Assembly: GCA_949775045.1 (NCBI GenBank)
Contig: OX459104.1
Span: 5,687,306-5,751,305, forward strand
DNA from: Metridium senile
Taxonomy: Eukaryota > Cnidaria > Anthozoa > Actiniaria > Metridiidae
DNA: 64,000 bases
Reading direction: 5' to 3'
How positions within the stretch are numbered: the stretch's first letter is position 1; each line of letters begins with the position of its first letter. Positions 50,780-63,174 of the stretch are shown here, one piece after another. The position numbers and the translations under genes are program-made. The notes under the pieces were generated by a model. It was not told the origin of the DNA. It made no database searches and worked only from the letters and a program-made list of their open reading frames with translations.

Positions 50780-51090
50780 CCTTAACTTCATCCTCGGGAA
50801 CCCAGGGGTATTCTTCTGTCGCTCGTTTCTCGCTTCCACAAAATATACCCCTGGGAACGTAGTCTGTTGGAGCTTGTTCCGGAAGTCAAAATTGAAACTT
50901 ATTTAACGACTTTCTTTGAATGGTTATCTTGATTTTCATTGGTCGACCTAATAAGGTCGACCAATCAGGAAAGAGCTGAATTTTGACTTCCGGAACAAGC
51001 TCCAACAGTATACGTTCCCAGGGGTATATGTTGTGGAAGCGAGAAACGAGCGACAGAAGAATACCCCTTGGTTCCCGAGGATGCCTTAAC
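50780..51090. mobile_element. MITE with TCCTCGGGAACCCAGGGGTAT ends
   Basis: ATCCTCGGGAACCCAGGGGTATTC and the following GTCGCTCGTTTCTCGCTTCCA are mirrored on the right. A second pair, GAGCTTGTTCCGGAAGTCAA, lies inside, around GGTCGACC. Arms of about 140 bp. Confidence 0.85.
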
Positions 51091-51099
51091 TTTTAATAC

Positions 51100-51850
51100 A
51101 GTTATAAAGGAAATTTTTGACTCCAGGAAATCAAATTCTAAAGAATTCAAAATGCCTCTAAATAATACAATAACTGTGCAAGTACTCTAACAGGGCCACC
51201 TTAGACAAAACTATCCAATCAAAAAACAGTAAAGCCAAACAGAGATAGAACTGATAACAGCATTAGCCAATCAAATTATAGTGTTCTCACGCAAGCTAGC
51301 TAATTAATGATCTTGAGCAGAAAGCTACAATATAACAATTCATCTAACGGTGGCCGGTTGAAGTAGTCACACAGTAAAGATCATTGCCACAATAGAGGTT
51401 CTGCACCATCACATGAGTGTAGCAATGTTAGATAGCAGGGACAATAAAAAACAATTGACATGTAATCGACAATTGACATAAAAAAAAATGTATATAACGA
51501 ATAACAAAATTACTTAAGAGAATGATATTGCATTGTTCTTCCGTCTAAAATGCCTGCTGCCACGTGGTAGTGCAACACCTCTTTATCAACATAAACATTG
51601 ATCAGTTATTTGTTCATATATATTATGACATAACACACCTTACTTCCTGCATAGATAATGAACTATCACAACAAAATACAACAATGGATCCTCTGATATT
51701 TTTGGAACATAACAATATACATATATATATAGATGAAAAGGAAACAACAGATATTATTTTGTAAATACCCTAGCTGGGCTCCTGAAAATGTTGAAATGTA
51801 GCACATCAAGAAATTATGGCCATAGTTCAAAAATAAATATTTTTTTTACA
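51100..51850. other. Gene-free stretch
   Basis: AT-rich DNA with no supported exon or RNA gene. GTCGACAATTGACAT words at 51450-51480 form a small hairpin. Confidence 0.4.
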
Positions 51851-51852
51851 AT

Positions 51853-52075
51853 AACAGGCCCCATTTAAATCTGTACTTTCCAATTTAATCTGTACTTATG
51901 CAAATTATGAGGTGATGCATGTTATCCAACTGGTCAATCAATCATAGAAGAAATAATCTATACTGATTGGTTGATCTGTGGATAGCACACATCACAATAC
52001 TAAGATTATCATTTGCATATGTACAGATTTAAATGGGAAAGTACAGATTTAAGGAGGCTCCTTATCGTTTCAAAG
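51853..52075. mobile_element. Inverted-repeat element with AAATCTGTACTTTCC ends
   Basis: CATTTAAATCTGTACTTTCC...AATCTGTACTTATGCAAAT is mirrored by ATTTGCATATGTACAGATTTAAATGGGAAAGTACAGATTTAA. The arms also share TTGGTTGATC-type words. Confidence 0.65.
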
Positions 52076-52862
52076 GATGATGAATCTGAAGTAAAAATCA
52101 TTTTCCAGAAAAAAAATTGGTTTGCATACTATCAAAACAGGTAGAGCTTCAATTGGACCGTTAAAATTTCGAGCCCGCAGGAGCAAATTTTTGATCACGT
52201 GACCGGTCAAAAGTTATCACGTGACGTGCACAAGGGTAGCTTCCCGCACTGTATTTTGTGTTGGTTGTTATGTTAGTATCCTGAAATACGATTACCACCA
52301 TTCTCTAAAATACAATCAATGAGTTGCCCTCCAATTTCATGGCAAACTGGTTTCCCTTTTTCATAATAGCGCCCTTTTGCGTTTTTTTAGCTGACTGCTC
52401 ATGTAATAGTTTTTAACCCATCACATGATCAAAAATTCGCTTTCTCGTGATCAAAATTTCAGCGGTCCAATTGAAACTCTACCTGTTTTGATAGTATTGA
52501 TGGCTCATAGACCAACCATATTGAAGATTATGAGTTTTAGGATTTGTAATTAGAGGTAATGATTGAGTGGATAGTTACCATAGCAACACTGTATCTTTCA
52601 GGCATACTTGTATCATATCGTGCTGTATCATACTTGAAGAAAAAACTTTGAGTTATTCTTATTTTTCTGGTACAATGGGCCTTTCTCAGATACAGCATTG
52701 CTGTTGCTATAGTAACAATCCACACTATCATTACCACAAATTACAAATCCTAAACTTATCTTCAATATGGTTGGTCTATAAGCCATGGATATACAAACAA
52801 ATTTTGGCTAGAAAATGATTTTTACTTCGGATTCATCATCCGTTGAAACTATAAGGATCTTT
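52062..52862. mobile_element. 0.8-kb triple-nested palindrome
   Basis: The outer pair is CTTATCGTTTCAAAGGATGATGAATC / GATTCATCATCCGTTGAAACTATAAG. Within it two further inverted pairs lie side by side: 52125-52500 (CTATCAAAACAGGTAGAG...) and 52510-52795 (GACCAACCATATTGAAGAT...). This suggests successive insertion of foldback elements into one another. Confidence 0.75.
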
Positions 52863-53019
52863 GTTAAATGGGAACCAGTTCAATGTGGTTTTGCTGGGTG
52901 GTTTTTAAATTTACAATGTACAGATCAATGCAAATGAACTAAGTTTCTAGGGTTTGTTATTCAAACTATGCAATAGTTTTTATGCTACAAGAGAAAATGG
53001 ATCCTTGCAGTCTAATCAC

Positions 53020-54500
53020 ACAAGCTTGGCTGTCTATCTAGTTGTATAGTTATGGAGCATATAGAGATTTTGTCTGCGCATGCGTTTGTTTTGATGCTAA
53101 AATTACTTTTCACGTTGAATGAAACAATTTTATGCTGAGATGGAACATCTGGTTTGCAATCTCATCTTTCACAATTATGTCCATGAACCGAATTACTGAG
53201 ACATAAAATGTTGACCGTCTACTAGTGCGCTGTAGTTAATTATTTCAAACCAACACATTATGGATTGCAAAATATCACACGTCAAAGTCTGACAAAAGTG
53301 AAAAGAAAGACCAGAACTGTGTACTTTCAAGTAACATGTTGGGTGATAAACCAATGTACAGGTCAAAACTTTTAGTAGAAGTTATAGCCAACACGCTTCT
53401 TTGTGCATTTGCATTATATTAGCAGATATTAGACGACTTAGATTGTTAAGTAAACCGGCGTGTTGAGGTCAATATCAGCAATATTGAGTCCAAACTTCTT
53501 GCAATTCATCATAGAATTTTTATATCTTAAACATCGTGCCCCAAAAAAACGTTTAAAGAAATTGACATTTCCATGTTTACTTTTCGCAAAACTGAGCTGT
53601 TTTTGTAGAAAATTGTTGTCCCCGGATATGATTTCAAGCAGTGTTTAGGCCCATGTTCAACATGGTTTAGGCGCTGTTCCACTGTGGTAAATTTGACGAA
53701 CTTCAACAACCTGTATTTCATAATCTAAAATATTTATCTAGAATGTAATTATATATTTCGATTTTATGGGAGCCATTAAGGTTTTTGCCTATAAAGCCAA
53801 CTTTAATTCTTAATTGAACAATAAAAAATAGTTTGCTAAAATTTGCATGTTGTTTTGAGCGAAAATATGCATAAAACCATGTACCGGTACACAAAATCAC
53901 TTTGGATCATATTGAGGGACCAAAAGTTACTACCTAAAAAGCTTAGTTTTGCAAAATATAAACATGTAAAAAGGTATTTCTGAAGAAAATTTGCTGGGGC
54001 ACAATGTTTAAGATATAAACATTCTAAGATGAATTCTAAGGATTTCGCACGTAAAAGTGCATGCCTCAAAGTAACCAAGGCAATTTTATTGACGATGGAG
54101 GGCGTCTAATATCTCCAAATATAATTAAATAAAAACAGTATCGTGTAATGACTTAAATTAGCGCCCAAACTTGTATTCGAAAGTTCGAAGTTCTGGTACT
54201 TTTATCCATTTTTGTCAGACTTTGACATGTGATATTTTTCCATCTTTCCAGCGCACTAGTAGACAGTCAACATTTGATATCTCAGTAATTCAGTTCTTGA
54301 ACATAGTTGTGTGCAAGATGAGATTGCAAACTAAATGTTCCATGTCAGCATAAAATTCTTTCATTTGACGTGAAAAGGAATTTTAGCATCAAAACAAACA
54401 TGCGCAGACAAAATATTGACATGCTTAGTTATGGCAATTTGTTTGGCTAGTTTTTTTCAGGTTTTTGTTTTAGTGGGAACAATTTTGTTTCAACTCAATA
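53020..54500. mobile_element. 1.4-kb palindrome with arms of about 650 bp
   Basis: The left arm includes TTTTGTCTGCGCATGCGTTTG, GATTGCAAAATATCACA-like and TCTACTAGTGCGCTG segments. The right arm carries their reverse complements (CAGCGCACTAGTAGAC near 54251; AACAAACATGCGCAGACAAAAT near 54395). The centre is near 53740. Mirror frames of 60-80 codons in the arms are not supported as genes. Confidence 0.75.
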
Positions 54501-54599
54501 GACAGCCTGATCATGTCTGTGGTTAGCCCACCAAATTAATTTTCTCATATTATTATTTAACAATTACATTTTTCACTGACTTTTTTATTGCCACTCTCA

Positions 54600-55480
54600 G
54601 TCATCATGGTGGCCAAGAGCGAACATTAAGTCAAAGTCAGATTCAAAGGTGTTCTTTGTGCACTTTCTAGAAGGAACTAGTAACTATTAACAATCCACCA
54701 CTGTCATGTATGCATTTTATGTGTATACCATGAAATATGGCTTCTAAAAGTATTCATTTCTTGGCTTTAAAATATGATGTTTTTGCAAGTAAATATTTCC
54801 TCTCTTTCGGATAAAGGTTTTTTATGATTGATTTCCAGCAGTTTTCTCTCCAAAATGTGATTTTTTTTATCTTTACTTTAACTTGACACAGATTACAATG
54901 ATTAGCCAGTTTTTAAACCAGACTGAATCAATTGTTTTTGTGTTGTTCAAAAGAGTGCTAACTGTTTATCCAACAGGAACTTAATTAATTGAACTGAATA
55001 GGGTGCAAAAAGTATATCTGTGAAACATTAATACTACTACTTAGTGCAATTTTTTGCTAATTCTATTGTTTTCTATTGATTTATTATCACTATTTTACAC
55101 TATTTAGTAATTTGTATTTCACAGATGTATTTTTTTTGCACTAGAATTGTTATTTAAATCACCAAAGTTATGATTAAATAGGTATTCCTTGTGGAGATGA
55201 AACTGCTTGAAATAAGCCAACAACCTCAGATATATTTATATTATATATTTGTTTATATTGCCAGCAAGAACACCATATTATCCAAGAAATGAATGATTCA
55301 TTTAAGTTATATTTCCTGGTTCACATGTAAATATGCATGCACAAAGTGATGGGTTGTTAATGATTGATCAAAGCATAGTTACCAGTCCTATTCTCTATAG
55401 TGCGCAAGAAATGCCTTTGAATCTGACTTTGATATTTTGCCGTTTGACAAATCTCCTGTAGATAAAATGTCAAAGCTCAA
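54600..55480. repeat. Diverged inverted repeat and MITE relative
   Basis: GTCAAAGTCAGATTCAAAGG near 54630 is mirrored by CCTTTGAATCTGACTTTGAT near 55413, with weaker pairing inward. A relative of the 48735 hairpin (TTAATACTACTACTTAGTGC...) lies at 55010-55130. No coding. Confidence 0.5.
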
Positions 55481-55835
55481 ACGAAGAAACGTCAAACTTG
55501 CTGGTGCAAAATGCCATTTGAAATGTTTTGTGACAAAGTGACATACTACGGTAAAAAGCCAGATGCGTCTATGACAAAGGTCAAAAAGGCAACTTCACTT
55601 TGTAATATGGCCCTAAATCACTTTTCCTTTGAGATGTTTTTAATTTTTGGGATTTTTAGATCACAATTTTGGCACCAAAATTCAAAATTTCTTTTTTTTC
55701 AGTCATTTTTTTGCTACTTTTAGAAACAAAATGGCTGAATTTTGTCTTCAATCTTAAGATCCTTTAGTCAAGGTATTTCAAATAATAATTATAGTATTAT
55801 AGATTACTTTGATCATAATGCACCTATCAATGTTA

Positions 55836-56460
55836 AGCCCGAGCGGAGGGGGGTTAGGGAAGGGGTGGGGATTTTGACATTTTCTAAAGGCCGATCTGCA
55901 CGGCACGATTGTTGTGTACGACTTGTAGTATATGATTAAAATGACTCAAGTCATGCCGTGTAAATGCCCCTACGACTTGCCTACGACTGACGCACGCGAC
56001 CAACAACTTGTAGTAGGATTTTGAACCAAGGATTGAAACCCTACGACTTGTCGTAGGAAAATGACATGATATGTCCCATATTAGGACTGAAACTAGTATT
56101 TCATCCAATCACTCACAGTTTTAGAAATGGCGTACACGAATCGTATACGACTAGTCATGCACGTGTGAATGGTACCTACTACATGTTGTAGAAAAATTGT
56201 ATACTACAGTTGTAGGTCAAAATCGTATCGTATAAATCGGCCTTCAAAAAAAAAAATCAAATTCCCCACCCCTGGGCAAAAAGTAATGGCCAAAAGTATC
56301 AGAATTTTTAGGCTCTCCTGAAATCCAAAATAGCAAACATGTCAAAAATCCCCACCCTAGGGATATTATGTACGATTAAAATCCCCACCCTGGGACAGAC
56401 CTCACAGTCAAATTCCCGTGGTTAGCCCGACCCCCCCCCCCCCCCTCAGGCCTAACATTG
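55836..56460. mobile_element. MITE inserted within another inverted-repeat element
   Basis: The inner element 55886-56250 belongs to the GGCCGATTTACACGGC family (AAGGCCGATCTGCACGGCACG ... CGTATAAATCGGCCTT). It sits inside flanks where GGGGTGGGGATTTTGACATTT (55862) is echoed by AATTCCCCACCCCTGGGC and a repeated AAAATCCCCACCCT. A poly-C run ends the block at 56431-56445. Confidence 0.65.
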
Positions 56461-57440
56461 ATACATGTAGGTGCATAAAGCAAATTTAGAAATTTTGGCG
56501 CCAAACTTGAGAAGCCTTTTCCCTACCAAAATGACTCCCTCCTTTCCTTTTTCCCCTAACTAATGAACTTCTCAGTTCAAGTTATCACTTTTTGCAATGT
56601 CTAATTCATTAATTATCTTAGTTATAGATTAACCAGTCAAGCACAACTTCTAAAAAGTGTGTGCTTGTCAAAGAAAAAGCACATATATGAGCAAGATAAC
56701 TTATCTCTCTTTGATTGCCTCTGTTTACAAGTTTAGATGCTCTTTCCCTGTTCAATCATTTTCGTAGATTTATTTAGGACCAAATAATTTACAACCTAAG
56801 TAATAAAAGAAGAAAATTACTCAGTTATTTTACTGTAAAACACATCTAACTTTTAGTTAGTAACTTTTCGCAATAGTGCAATTTTCAAATATGCGAGGCA
56901 AACGCGTAAGACTTGGCTGTATGTACTTGCTCCAATGTTTTAAAACACAGTTGAAATACTGCTGATATAGATAATAATGTCAATGTAATGTAATAACACA
57001 ATAATACTCTAATAATTATATAAGTAATGCTAAATTATACTTACGAAAGATTCGAAACTGTCGATTCGAAACTGCCAAATTTTCGAGTCTTGTGAAGTCT
57101 TGTAAATCAGCTGTTGTAACTCAAAAATATACTCTCCCTTCCGCTATGGACATTTAGCAATATTTCCCAAGTATTTCTACAATGCTCAATACACTAATAC
57201 ATCAAAAACTGATGATTTTTAACAGAAGAGTAACTTGTAATTCCCCAAAGTCTGCTGAAGTCGTTGGAACCGTTAAAATGGCCGCTCAGCTGCGCCAAAA
57301 TTTAATTTCAATCACGTGCTTCAATATCTCCGCTTTGATTGGCTAATGATTTTTGAGACAGGAACCCCAATTATTTACTCGTATAACAGAAAAATAAACC
57401 AAAAAAAAATAAGGAAAAAATAAAAAAACACGCACAACAA
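56461..57440. other. Gene-free stretch
   Basis: AT-rich sequence with short frames only. CCGTTAAAATGGCCGCTCAGC near 57270 contains an AAATGGCCGC YY1-like word, but no gene start could be attached to it. Confidence 0.4.
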
Positions 57441-57442
57441 AC

Positions 57443-57672
<230 letters not shown>

Positions 57673-57744
57673 GGACACAGTCAAGCCTGGGAACGAGGAC
57701 ACAATTAAGCCTGGGAACGAGTTTGTGGCTGGATCATTTTACTT

Positions 57745-58215
57745 ATTTTTGCCCCCCCCCCCCCCCCCCCCCCACACACACACCCCAACATACTTTATCT
57801 CACGGAGTTTTTTTAATCACTTAAAAATCACTCACGTGATCTATATTAACGGCTCCGCCTCCCCCCCTTTCCCCACTCCGCAGCCACTGTTTTTAAAGGA
57901 CTTACAGTACTTGAATTATTTTTATAACAATATATGAATTTTATCACTGATATCCATAAACAGAATATATTTTTAAATCAAAATAATTAAATATCAAGCG
58001 TCAAAGGCGTACGCATAAAATACGTATAGTTTATTAGGAAAATGCTAATAGGACTAAACTCCGACCCTCCAAATTCAACTTGTCAAATTCCACGTCCCTA
58101 AAATGGCACTTGAAAAGTCGGGTATTTTGATTTGCTATATTCATATTGTCTTTTTCGGGTTTCTAGATTAAAAATCACCCCCCCCCCCCCCCCCCCCGGG
58201 AATCAATTTTAATGT
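57745..58215. other. Poly-C flanked gene-free segment
   Basis: Poly-C runs at about 57753-57771 and 58177-58198 border AT-rich sequence with no gene. Confidence 0.5.
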
Positions 58216-58219
58216 AGCA

Positions 58220-59640
58220 TTATATTGATTGCATGTATAATCCCAAGGGTGATCAATGCCGTATACAAAACCATGTAGGATTGTATAGGCTGAACAATCC
58301 CAAGGGTGGTATTGTACAGGTATTACTTAGGACTGACCAATCCTCTTTACAATCCCATGTAGGATTGTATTGACTGTGCAATCCCAAGTGTGGTATTGTA
58401 CAGGTATTACATAGGAATGACCAATCCTCTATACAATCCCATGTAGGATTGTATAGGCTGAACAATCCCAAGGGTGGTATTGTACAGGTATTACATAGGA
58501 CTGACCAATCCTCTGTACAATACCATGTAGGATTGTATAGACTGAACAATCCCAAGGGTGGTATTGTACAGGTATTACATAGGACTGACCAATCCTCTAT
58601 ACAATCCCATGTAGGATTGTATAGGCTGAACAATCCCAAGGGTGGTATTGTACAGGTATTACATAGTACTGACCAATCCTCTGTACAATACCATGTAGGA
58701 TTGTATAGGCTGAACAATCCAAAGGGTGGTATTGTACAGGTATTACATAGGACTGACCAATCCTCTGTACAATCCCATGTAGGATTGTATAGACTGAACA
58801 ATCCCAAGGGTGGTATTGTACAGGTATTGCATAGGACTGACCAATCCTCTTTACAATCCCATGTAGGATTGTATTGACTGTGCAATCCCAAGGGTGGTAT
58901 TGTACAGGTATTACATAGCACTGACCAATCCTCTTTACAATACCATGTAGGATTGTATAGACTGTGCAATCCCAAGGGTGGTATTGTACAGGTATTACAT
59001 AGGACTGGCCAATCCTCTGTACAATCCCATGTAGGATTGTATAGACTGAACAATCCCAAGGGTGGTATTGTACAGGTATTACATAGGACTGACCAATCCT
59101 CTGTACAATCCCATGTAGGATTGTATAGACTGAACAATCCCAAGGGTGGTATTGTACAGGTATTACATAGGACTGACCAATCCTCTGTACAATCCCATGT
59201 AGGATTGTACAGGCTGAACAATCCCAAGGGTGGTATTGTACAGGTATTACATAGGACTGACCAATCCTCTGTACAATACCATGTAGGATTGTACAGGCTG
59301 AACAATCCCAAGGGTGGTATTGTACAGGTATTACATAGGACTGATCAATCCTCTGTACAATACCATGTAGGATTGTATAGACTGAACAATCCCAAGGGTG
59401 GTATTGTTCATGGTATTACATAGGACTAACCAATCCTCTGTGCAATCCTGTGTGGTATTGTTCAAGGTTGTACAATCACAGGTCGGGATTATATAGAGTA
59501 TTAGTCAGCGTTGTCTAATACCATGTGAGATTGATAAGAGGATTACATAGAACAATCCAATGACCTGCTCAATCCCATGTGGGATTACATAAGTCTATGT
59601 CAAACTCTGAACAATCCACCCATGGGATTAGACAGAGACT
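58220..59640. repeat. 84-bp minisatellite, about 14 copies, ending near the ANKS1 promoter
   Basis: The unit includes CCCATGTAGGATTGTATAG, CTGAACAATCCCAAGGGTGG and TATTACATAGGACTGACCAA. Because 84 is divisible by three, frames stay open on both strands (352 codons on minus, 142 and 156 on plus) with a 28-residue periodicity. The right edge (59440-59635) decays into irregular CAATCC/GGATTG words. Confidence 0.95.
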
Positions 59641-59720
59641 TTCCCTGTGTAAAGAAACTTGTTTTCGCGCGTTGAATTTCACTCTACTCGCCCTAGTCTC
59701 CACTCTATTCGCAACTCCGC

Positions 59721-59760
59721 GTTCCCTAGTAACCAGCAATCTGAAACTTCCAAGATGGCC
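59721..59760 (+). promoter_or_regulatory. ANKS1 promoter-proximal motifs
   Basis: GTTCCCTAGTAAC at 59721-59733 resembles an RFX X-box, with one mismatch. CCAAGATGGCC at 59750-59760 is a YY1-type element. The local rise in GC content fits a TATA-less promoter. Confidence 0.35.
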
Positions 59761-59799
59761 AAAGCTGGAGGAGGGAGTCTGGCAACTTCCGTCAAATAA
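59755..59799 (+). CDS. Short upstream ORF before ANKS1
   Basis: The ATG in the YY1-like AAGATGGCC opens a 14-codon frame that ends at TAA, 48 bases before the main ATG. It matters only if transcription starts upstream of 59755, which the sequence alone does not show. Confidence 0.3.
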   Translation: MAKAGGGSLATSVK

Positions 59800-59847
59800 A
59801 GCCCGAAACTCGGCCGATTTTACATCCCGTTCTCTCTCAAACTCGAA

Positions 59848-62753
59848 ATGGGCAAAGAACACGATCTGCTCAATGCGGCAAAAACTGGAAATGTCTCACA
59901 AATCGAGAAGATCCTAGGTCAGAGAGGGAAAAAGTCGGGTTTACAGAGGTAGGGTGTGAGACTGTATTTCATACTCATTTGGAGTATATTTATAACTACT
60001 ATCGCTGATCAATATTTTGGTTGGTTTATTTTAGTATTATAGTGAGAAGTACAAATCCTAATTATCAGGATGAGATGGGCTATACGCCGTTACATTATGC
60101 ATCCCTAAATGGACATAGGTAAGTAAGCTTAATTATAGTATACACGTCCAAACACACTGTAATGGAATTTCTCGTATTTTTCTAACTCATAAACTCTCTT
60201 AAAACTTTATTTGTCCAGTAATGAATAAACAGCGTTTACTTAAGATTAACCAAATATCAAAATTATCTTTAAAAACAAAGATCAGAAGTCATTTTAAAGG
60301 AATATAAATGTGTAAATATTGTGTAATTTATTGCTGCAAGAAGAGGGATATAATTTTGGTTATTAATAAAGCGTTTAAGCTTCGAACGGATGCGTTTGTT
60401 CCACTTTTAAAATTGTCTAGGGTTGTTTCAGTTGCCGTAGTAGTAACCATTGCATGTATTACTCGAAAATATTACGAAAAAGACCACAAAATACACAGTA
60501 GTGTTTCTGATAGCGCTAGAACGTAAGGTTATATATATCGCTTTGAACATTATCTTCACATATGAGGTTTAATATAAACACATATTCCTCTTTATATAAC
60601 TTCTTATGTTTTTCTAATAAGCTCTAATGATTATAAGAGAGTGAAAATTAAATCTGTGTGCTTTAAGAATATTACAATTTCATGTTTTGTTATCAGACAT
60701 AGTTGACTGATTTTCTTGAAATGATTAAACTATAGGAAGTAAATAACTTGCGTTGTGTTCATATCTTCCCTGATACCTTGTAAATATTCCTTTTGTGTGG
60801 CTTTATTTCAAGCAGCAATAACTACTTTGTTTTTTGAAATGACAAACATTTTAAAAATAGAGAAATACTGTGAGATATAGATTTAAAAAAAAAATATTTT
60901 TTTTTTTTGCTTTTGATCCAGAATCTTCAAACACTTATCAAATAAATAACAATAAATAATTAAATAAATAAATAGAAAAATTGAGCTTTCATTCAGGCAT
61001 TACAGTTACAAATTAACCCATGAAATATAGTGTATTAGTTAAAGTGTGATAGTCAAATAACAACAAAAGAACACAATGGAATTAACAACAACAACAACAA
61101 CAACATTTTTTTTTATTTTACTAATTATAGTCTTTACATAATTCACTGCCGCAGTTAGCTAAAGGCTATTCTAGGCAGGCAGTGAAAAGATTCTAATTTT
61201 TAACTAAAGAAAAAAAAAGGTGCATTAATTAAAGAGAAAGGTGCATTAAGGTGCATTAATTAAAGAGAAATACATTAAAGAGCTGTTTCACGATTTAATG
61301 AGAACCGCTCTAATTAATACTTGCAATGAAAGTGTGTACATTATATAAGTTTAGCCTTTACTTATTTACAGTGAAATTAGTGAATTCCAATTTGAATTTT
61401 TCCCAACCAAACAATATTAAGTTTGACCTCCAAAGTGGATTGACAAATTCAAATGATCAGAAAAGACCATTTAATCTAATGGAAGTTTTAAAATTGCGAT
61501 TCAATGGTTTTTGAGTTGTGATTCAACGGTTTTTGAGTTGTGATTCAACGGTTTTTGAGTTGTGATATAACTTTTTTTTGAGTTGTGATTCAACGGTTTT
61601 TGAGTTGTAATTCAACGGTTTTTGTATTGGGATTCAACAACTTTTGAGTTGTGATTCAATGGCTTTTGAGTTGTGATACAGCAGTTTTTGAGTTGTGATA
61701 TAACGGCATTTGAGTTGTGATGCAACGGTTTTTGAGTAATTGTGATTGAACGGTTTTTGAGTTGAGATTCAACGGTTTTTGAGTTGGGATTCAATGGTTT
61801 TTTAGTTGTGATACAACGTTTTTTGCTGTAAAGGGTTGCCTTAAGTACTACAGTTTTTTGTGTGAACTCTGCAGGCATCCCAATGGCTAGTTAATAAATA
61901 TGCTTTCGACTGCTGCTAGTTTCCCTGTACATTTTTTTGATTGACAGCAGCCAAAAATGTTTTTCACAATTGTCAATAAGCCATTGGAATGTCTGAGTTC
62001 AGAGAAAGCTGTAAACTGCAGTACAGTGCAGACACTATGTCCTTGAAATATCACCAATGTTATTTGTTGCTAACTAGTTTTTAATTAGTAACTATTTGGC
62101 ACTATCACTCAACCAGAACATTGTACAAACAATAGATATTAAGACAATAAAACATATTTTCAAGTAATGAAATCATTAAAATCATTGTCCATGGTCCAAG
62201 TCTCTTGTGTATTTAGTGTCTCCAGTGTATTTCTATTAACAAACAACTAGTTAGCAACAAATACCTTTGGTGATATTTCACGGACATAGTGTCTGCACTC
62301 TAATGAGATATGCAAGGTGTAGATTGATTGGTTGATGTTTATTATATCTTTAGGGCTGCTGTTGAGCTTTTACTAAAATATGATTCCTCCGCCAACAACC
62401 CTGATCATTCAGGTAAGATAAAATAATAATAACATACCAGCTGTCTTCACTCTAATTCCTATAAGGTGCACATAAAAGATCCTGTTGTGCTCTTCGGAAA
62501 GAGCAGGGGATTGTCTCCCGGCACAACAGTCAGGTCTCAGCATACTACATTCAAGTCCCACTGTAATTGGCGTAAGCTGTTGTGGTGTCCCTGCCTTCAT
62601 ATGAAGGAAAAAGCTAAATAAAATAAAAATAAAATTATTATAATTCTACTATTAGGTAATTATCCACTACACTTGGCGGCATTTAATGGTCATGCAGATG
62701 CTTGCCGTGTTCTTATCAACTCAGGGCCTTCAAGAGCCAAAGTCAACGAACAG
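59848..62753 (+). CDS. ANKS1: ANKS1-type ankyrin/SAM/PTB adaptor, 5' four coding exons
   Basis: Exons: 59848-59948, 60035-60118, 62354-62412, 62656-62753. All are GT-AG and in phase (114 codons), and the gene continues past the window. Vertebrate ANKS1A/B are cytosolic adaptors with N-terminal ankyrin repeats, two SAM domains and a PTB domain, acting in Eph and EGF receptor trafficking. The start MGKEHDLLNAAKTGN matches the family N terminus. Exon 2 gives the ankyrin core YTPLHYASLNGH, exon 3 AAVELLLKY, and exon 4 YPLHLAAFNGHADACRVLI then GPSRAKVNEQ, a close match to the ANKS1 GPSHTRVNEQ segment. SAM and PTB parts are outside the window, so another ankyrin adaptor is possible. Confidence 0.88.
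61490..61830. repeat. 22-bp tandem repeat in ANKS1 intron 2
   Basis: TTTTTGAGTTGTGATTCAACGG repeats about 15 times with scattered substitutions. The minus-strand frame rich in NHNSK is the repeat translated. Confidence 0.9.
62020..62305. mobile_element. MITE with AGTGCAGACACTATGTCC ends
   Basis: CAGTGCAGACACTATGTCCTTGAAATATCACCAATG is mirrored by CTTTGGTGATATTTCACGGACATAGTGTCTGCACT. GTTGCTAACTAGTTTTTAATTAG pairs inside. The right end is about 50 bp before ANKS1 exon 3. Confidence 0.8.
62413..62655 (-). mobile_element. Retroelement-like fragment in ANKS1 intron 3
   Basis: On the minus strand, CTGCTCTTTCCGAAGAGCAC and AGGATCTTTTATGTGCACC resemble words shared by dispersed invertebrate LINE/SINE 3' regions. 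It fills nearly the whole 243-bp intron. The assignment is by resemblance only. Confidence 0.35.
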
Positions 62754-62884
62754 GTAAAAATTCCATCTCATTTTAATGTATTTATGAGCATCTGTTTGGG
62801 CACTTACAATGGTAAGCATCAAGCAAGCTTGATTACAGTTATATGCAAATGTTGTCAAACATTTTACAAACTTTTAAATCAAAT

Positions 62885-63132
62885 CTTACTGTGCGACTCG
62901 CCGTACCGTAGTCATGCACTTACAAAAACGTTTGATGAATTTTTGACATTATTTTGACATTTTTCCATCTCAATCGGACCAAATACCAGACATCAAAGTT
63001 TCTAAAGTCTCTGCCTCTCGATATAAATTTGTACCTGATTGGTCCATTGAGATGAAAAATGTCAAAATAATGTCAAAAATTCATCAAAAGTTTTTGTAAG
63101 TGACTACGGTATGGCAAGTCGCACAGTCAAAC
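62885..63132. mobile_element. MITE with ACTGTGCGACT ends in ANKS1 intron 4
   Basis: ACTGTGCGACTCGCCGTACCGTAGTCA is mirrored by TGACTACGGTATGGCAAGTCGCACAGT. The inner arms (GATGAATTTTTGACATTATTTTGACATTTTTC) are also inverted. Confidence 0.85.
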
Positions 63133-63174
63133 AGTATTTAAACACATTTATTTAAATCTGCCTTCTGCAATTAG

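Larger units (their letters stand above)
60119..62353 (+). other. ANKS1 intron 2
   Basis: The intron is 2.2 kb. It holds a 72-codon frame at 60308-60526 with no recognised similarity, an inverted element with CACGGGTTAAT-like ends at about 61010-61310, an AAC run near 61080, a 22-bp tandem repeat (61490-61830) and a MITE (62020-62305). Confidence 0.6.

Noticed and set aside
58253..59311. 352-codon minus-strand protein
   Set aside because: It is the 84-bp tandem repeat translated. The opposite strand is open too.
60308..60526. 72-codon frame in ANKS1 intron 2
   Set aside because: No recognised similarity and no fitting splice context in phase with the ankyrin exons.
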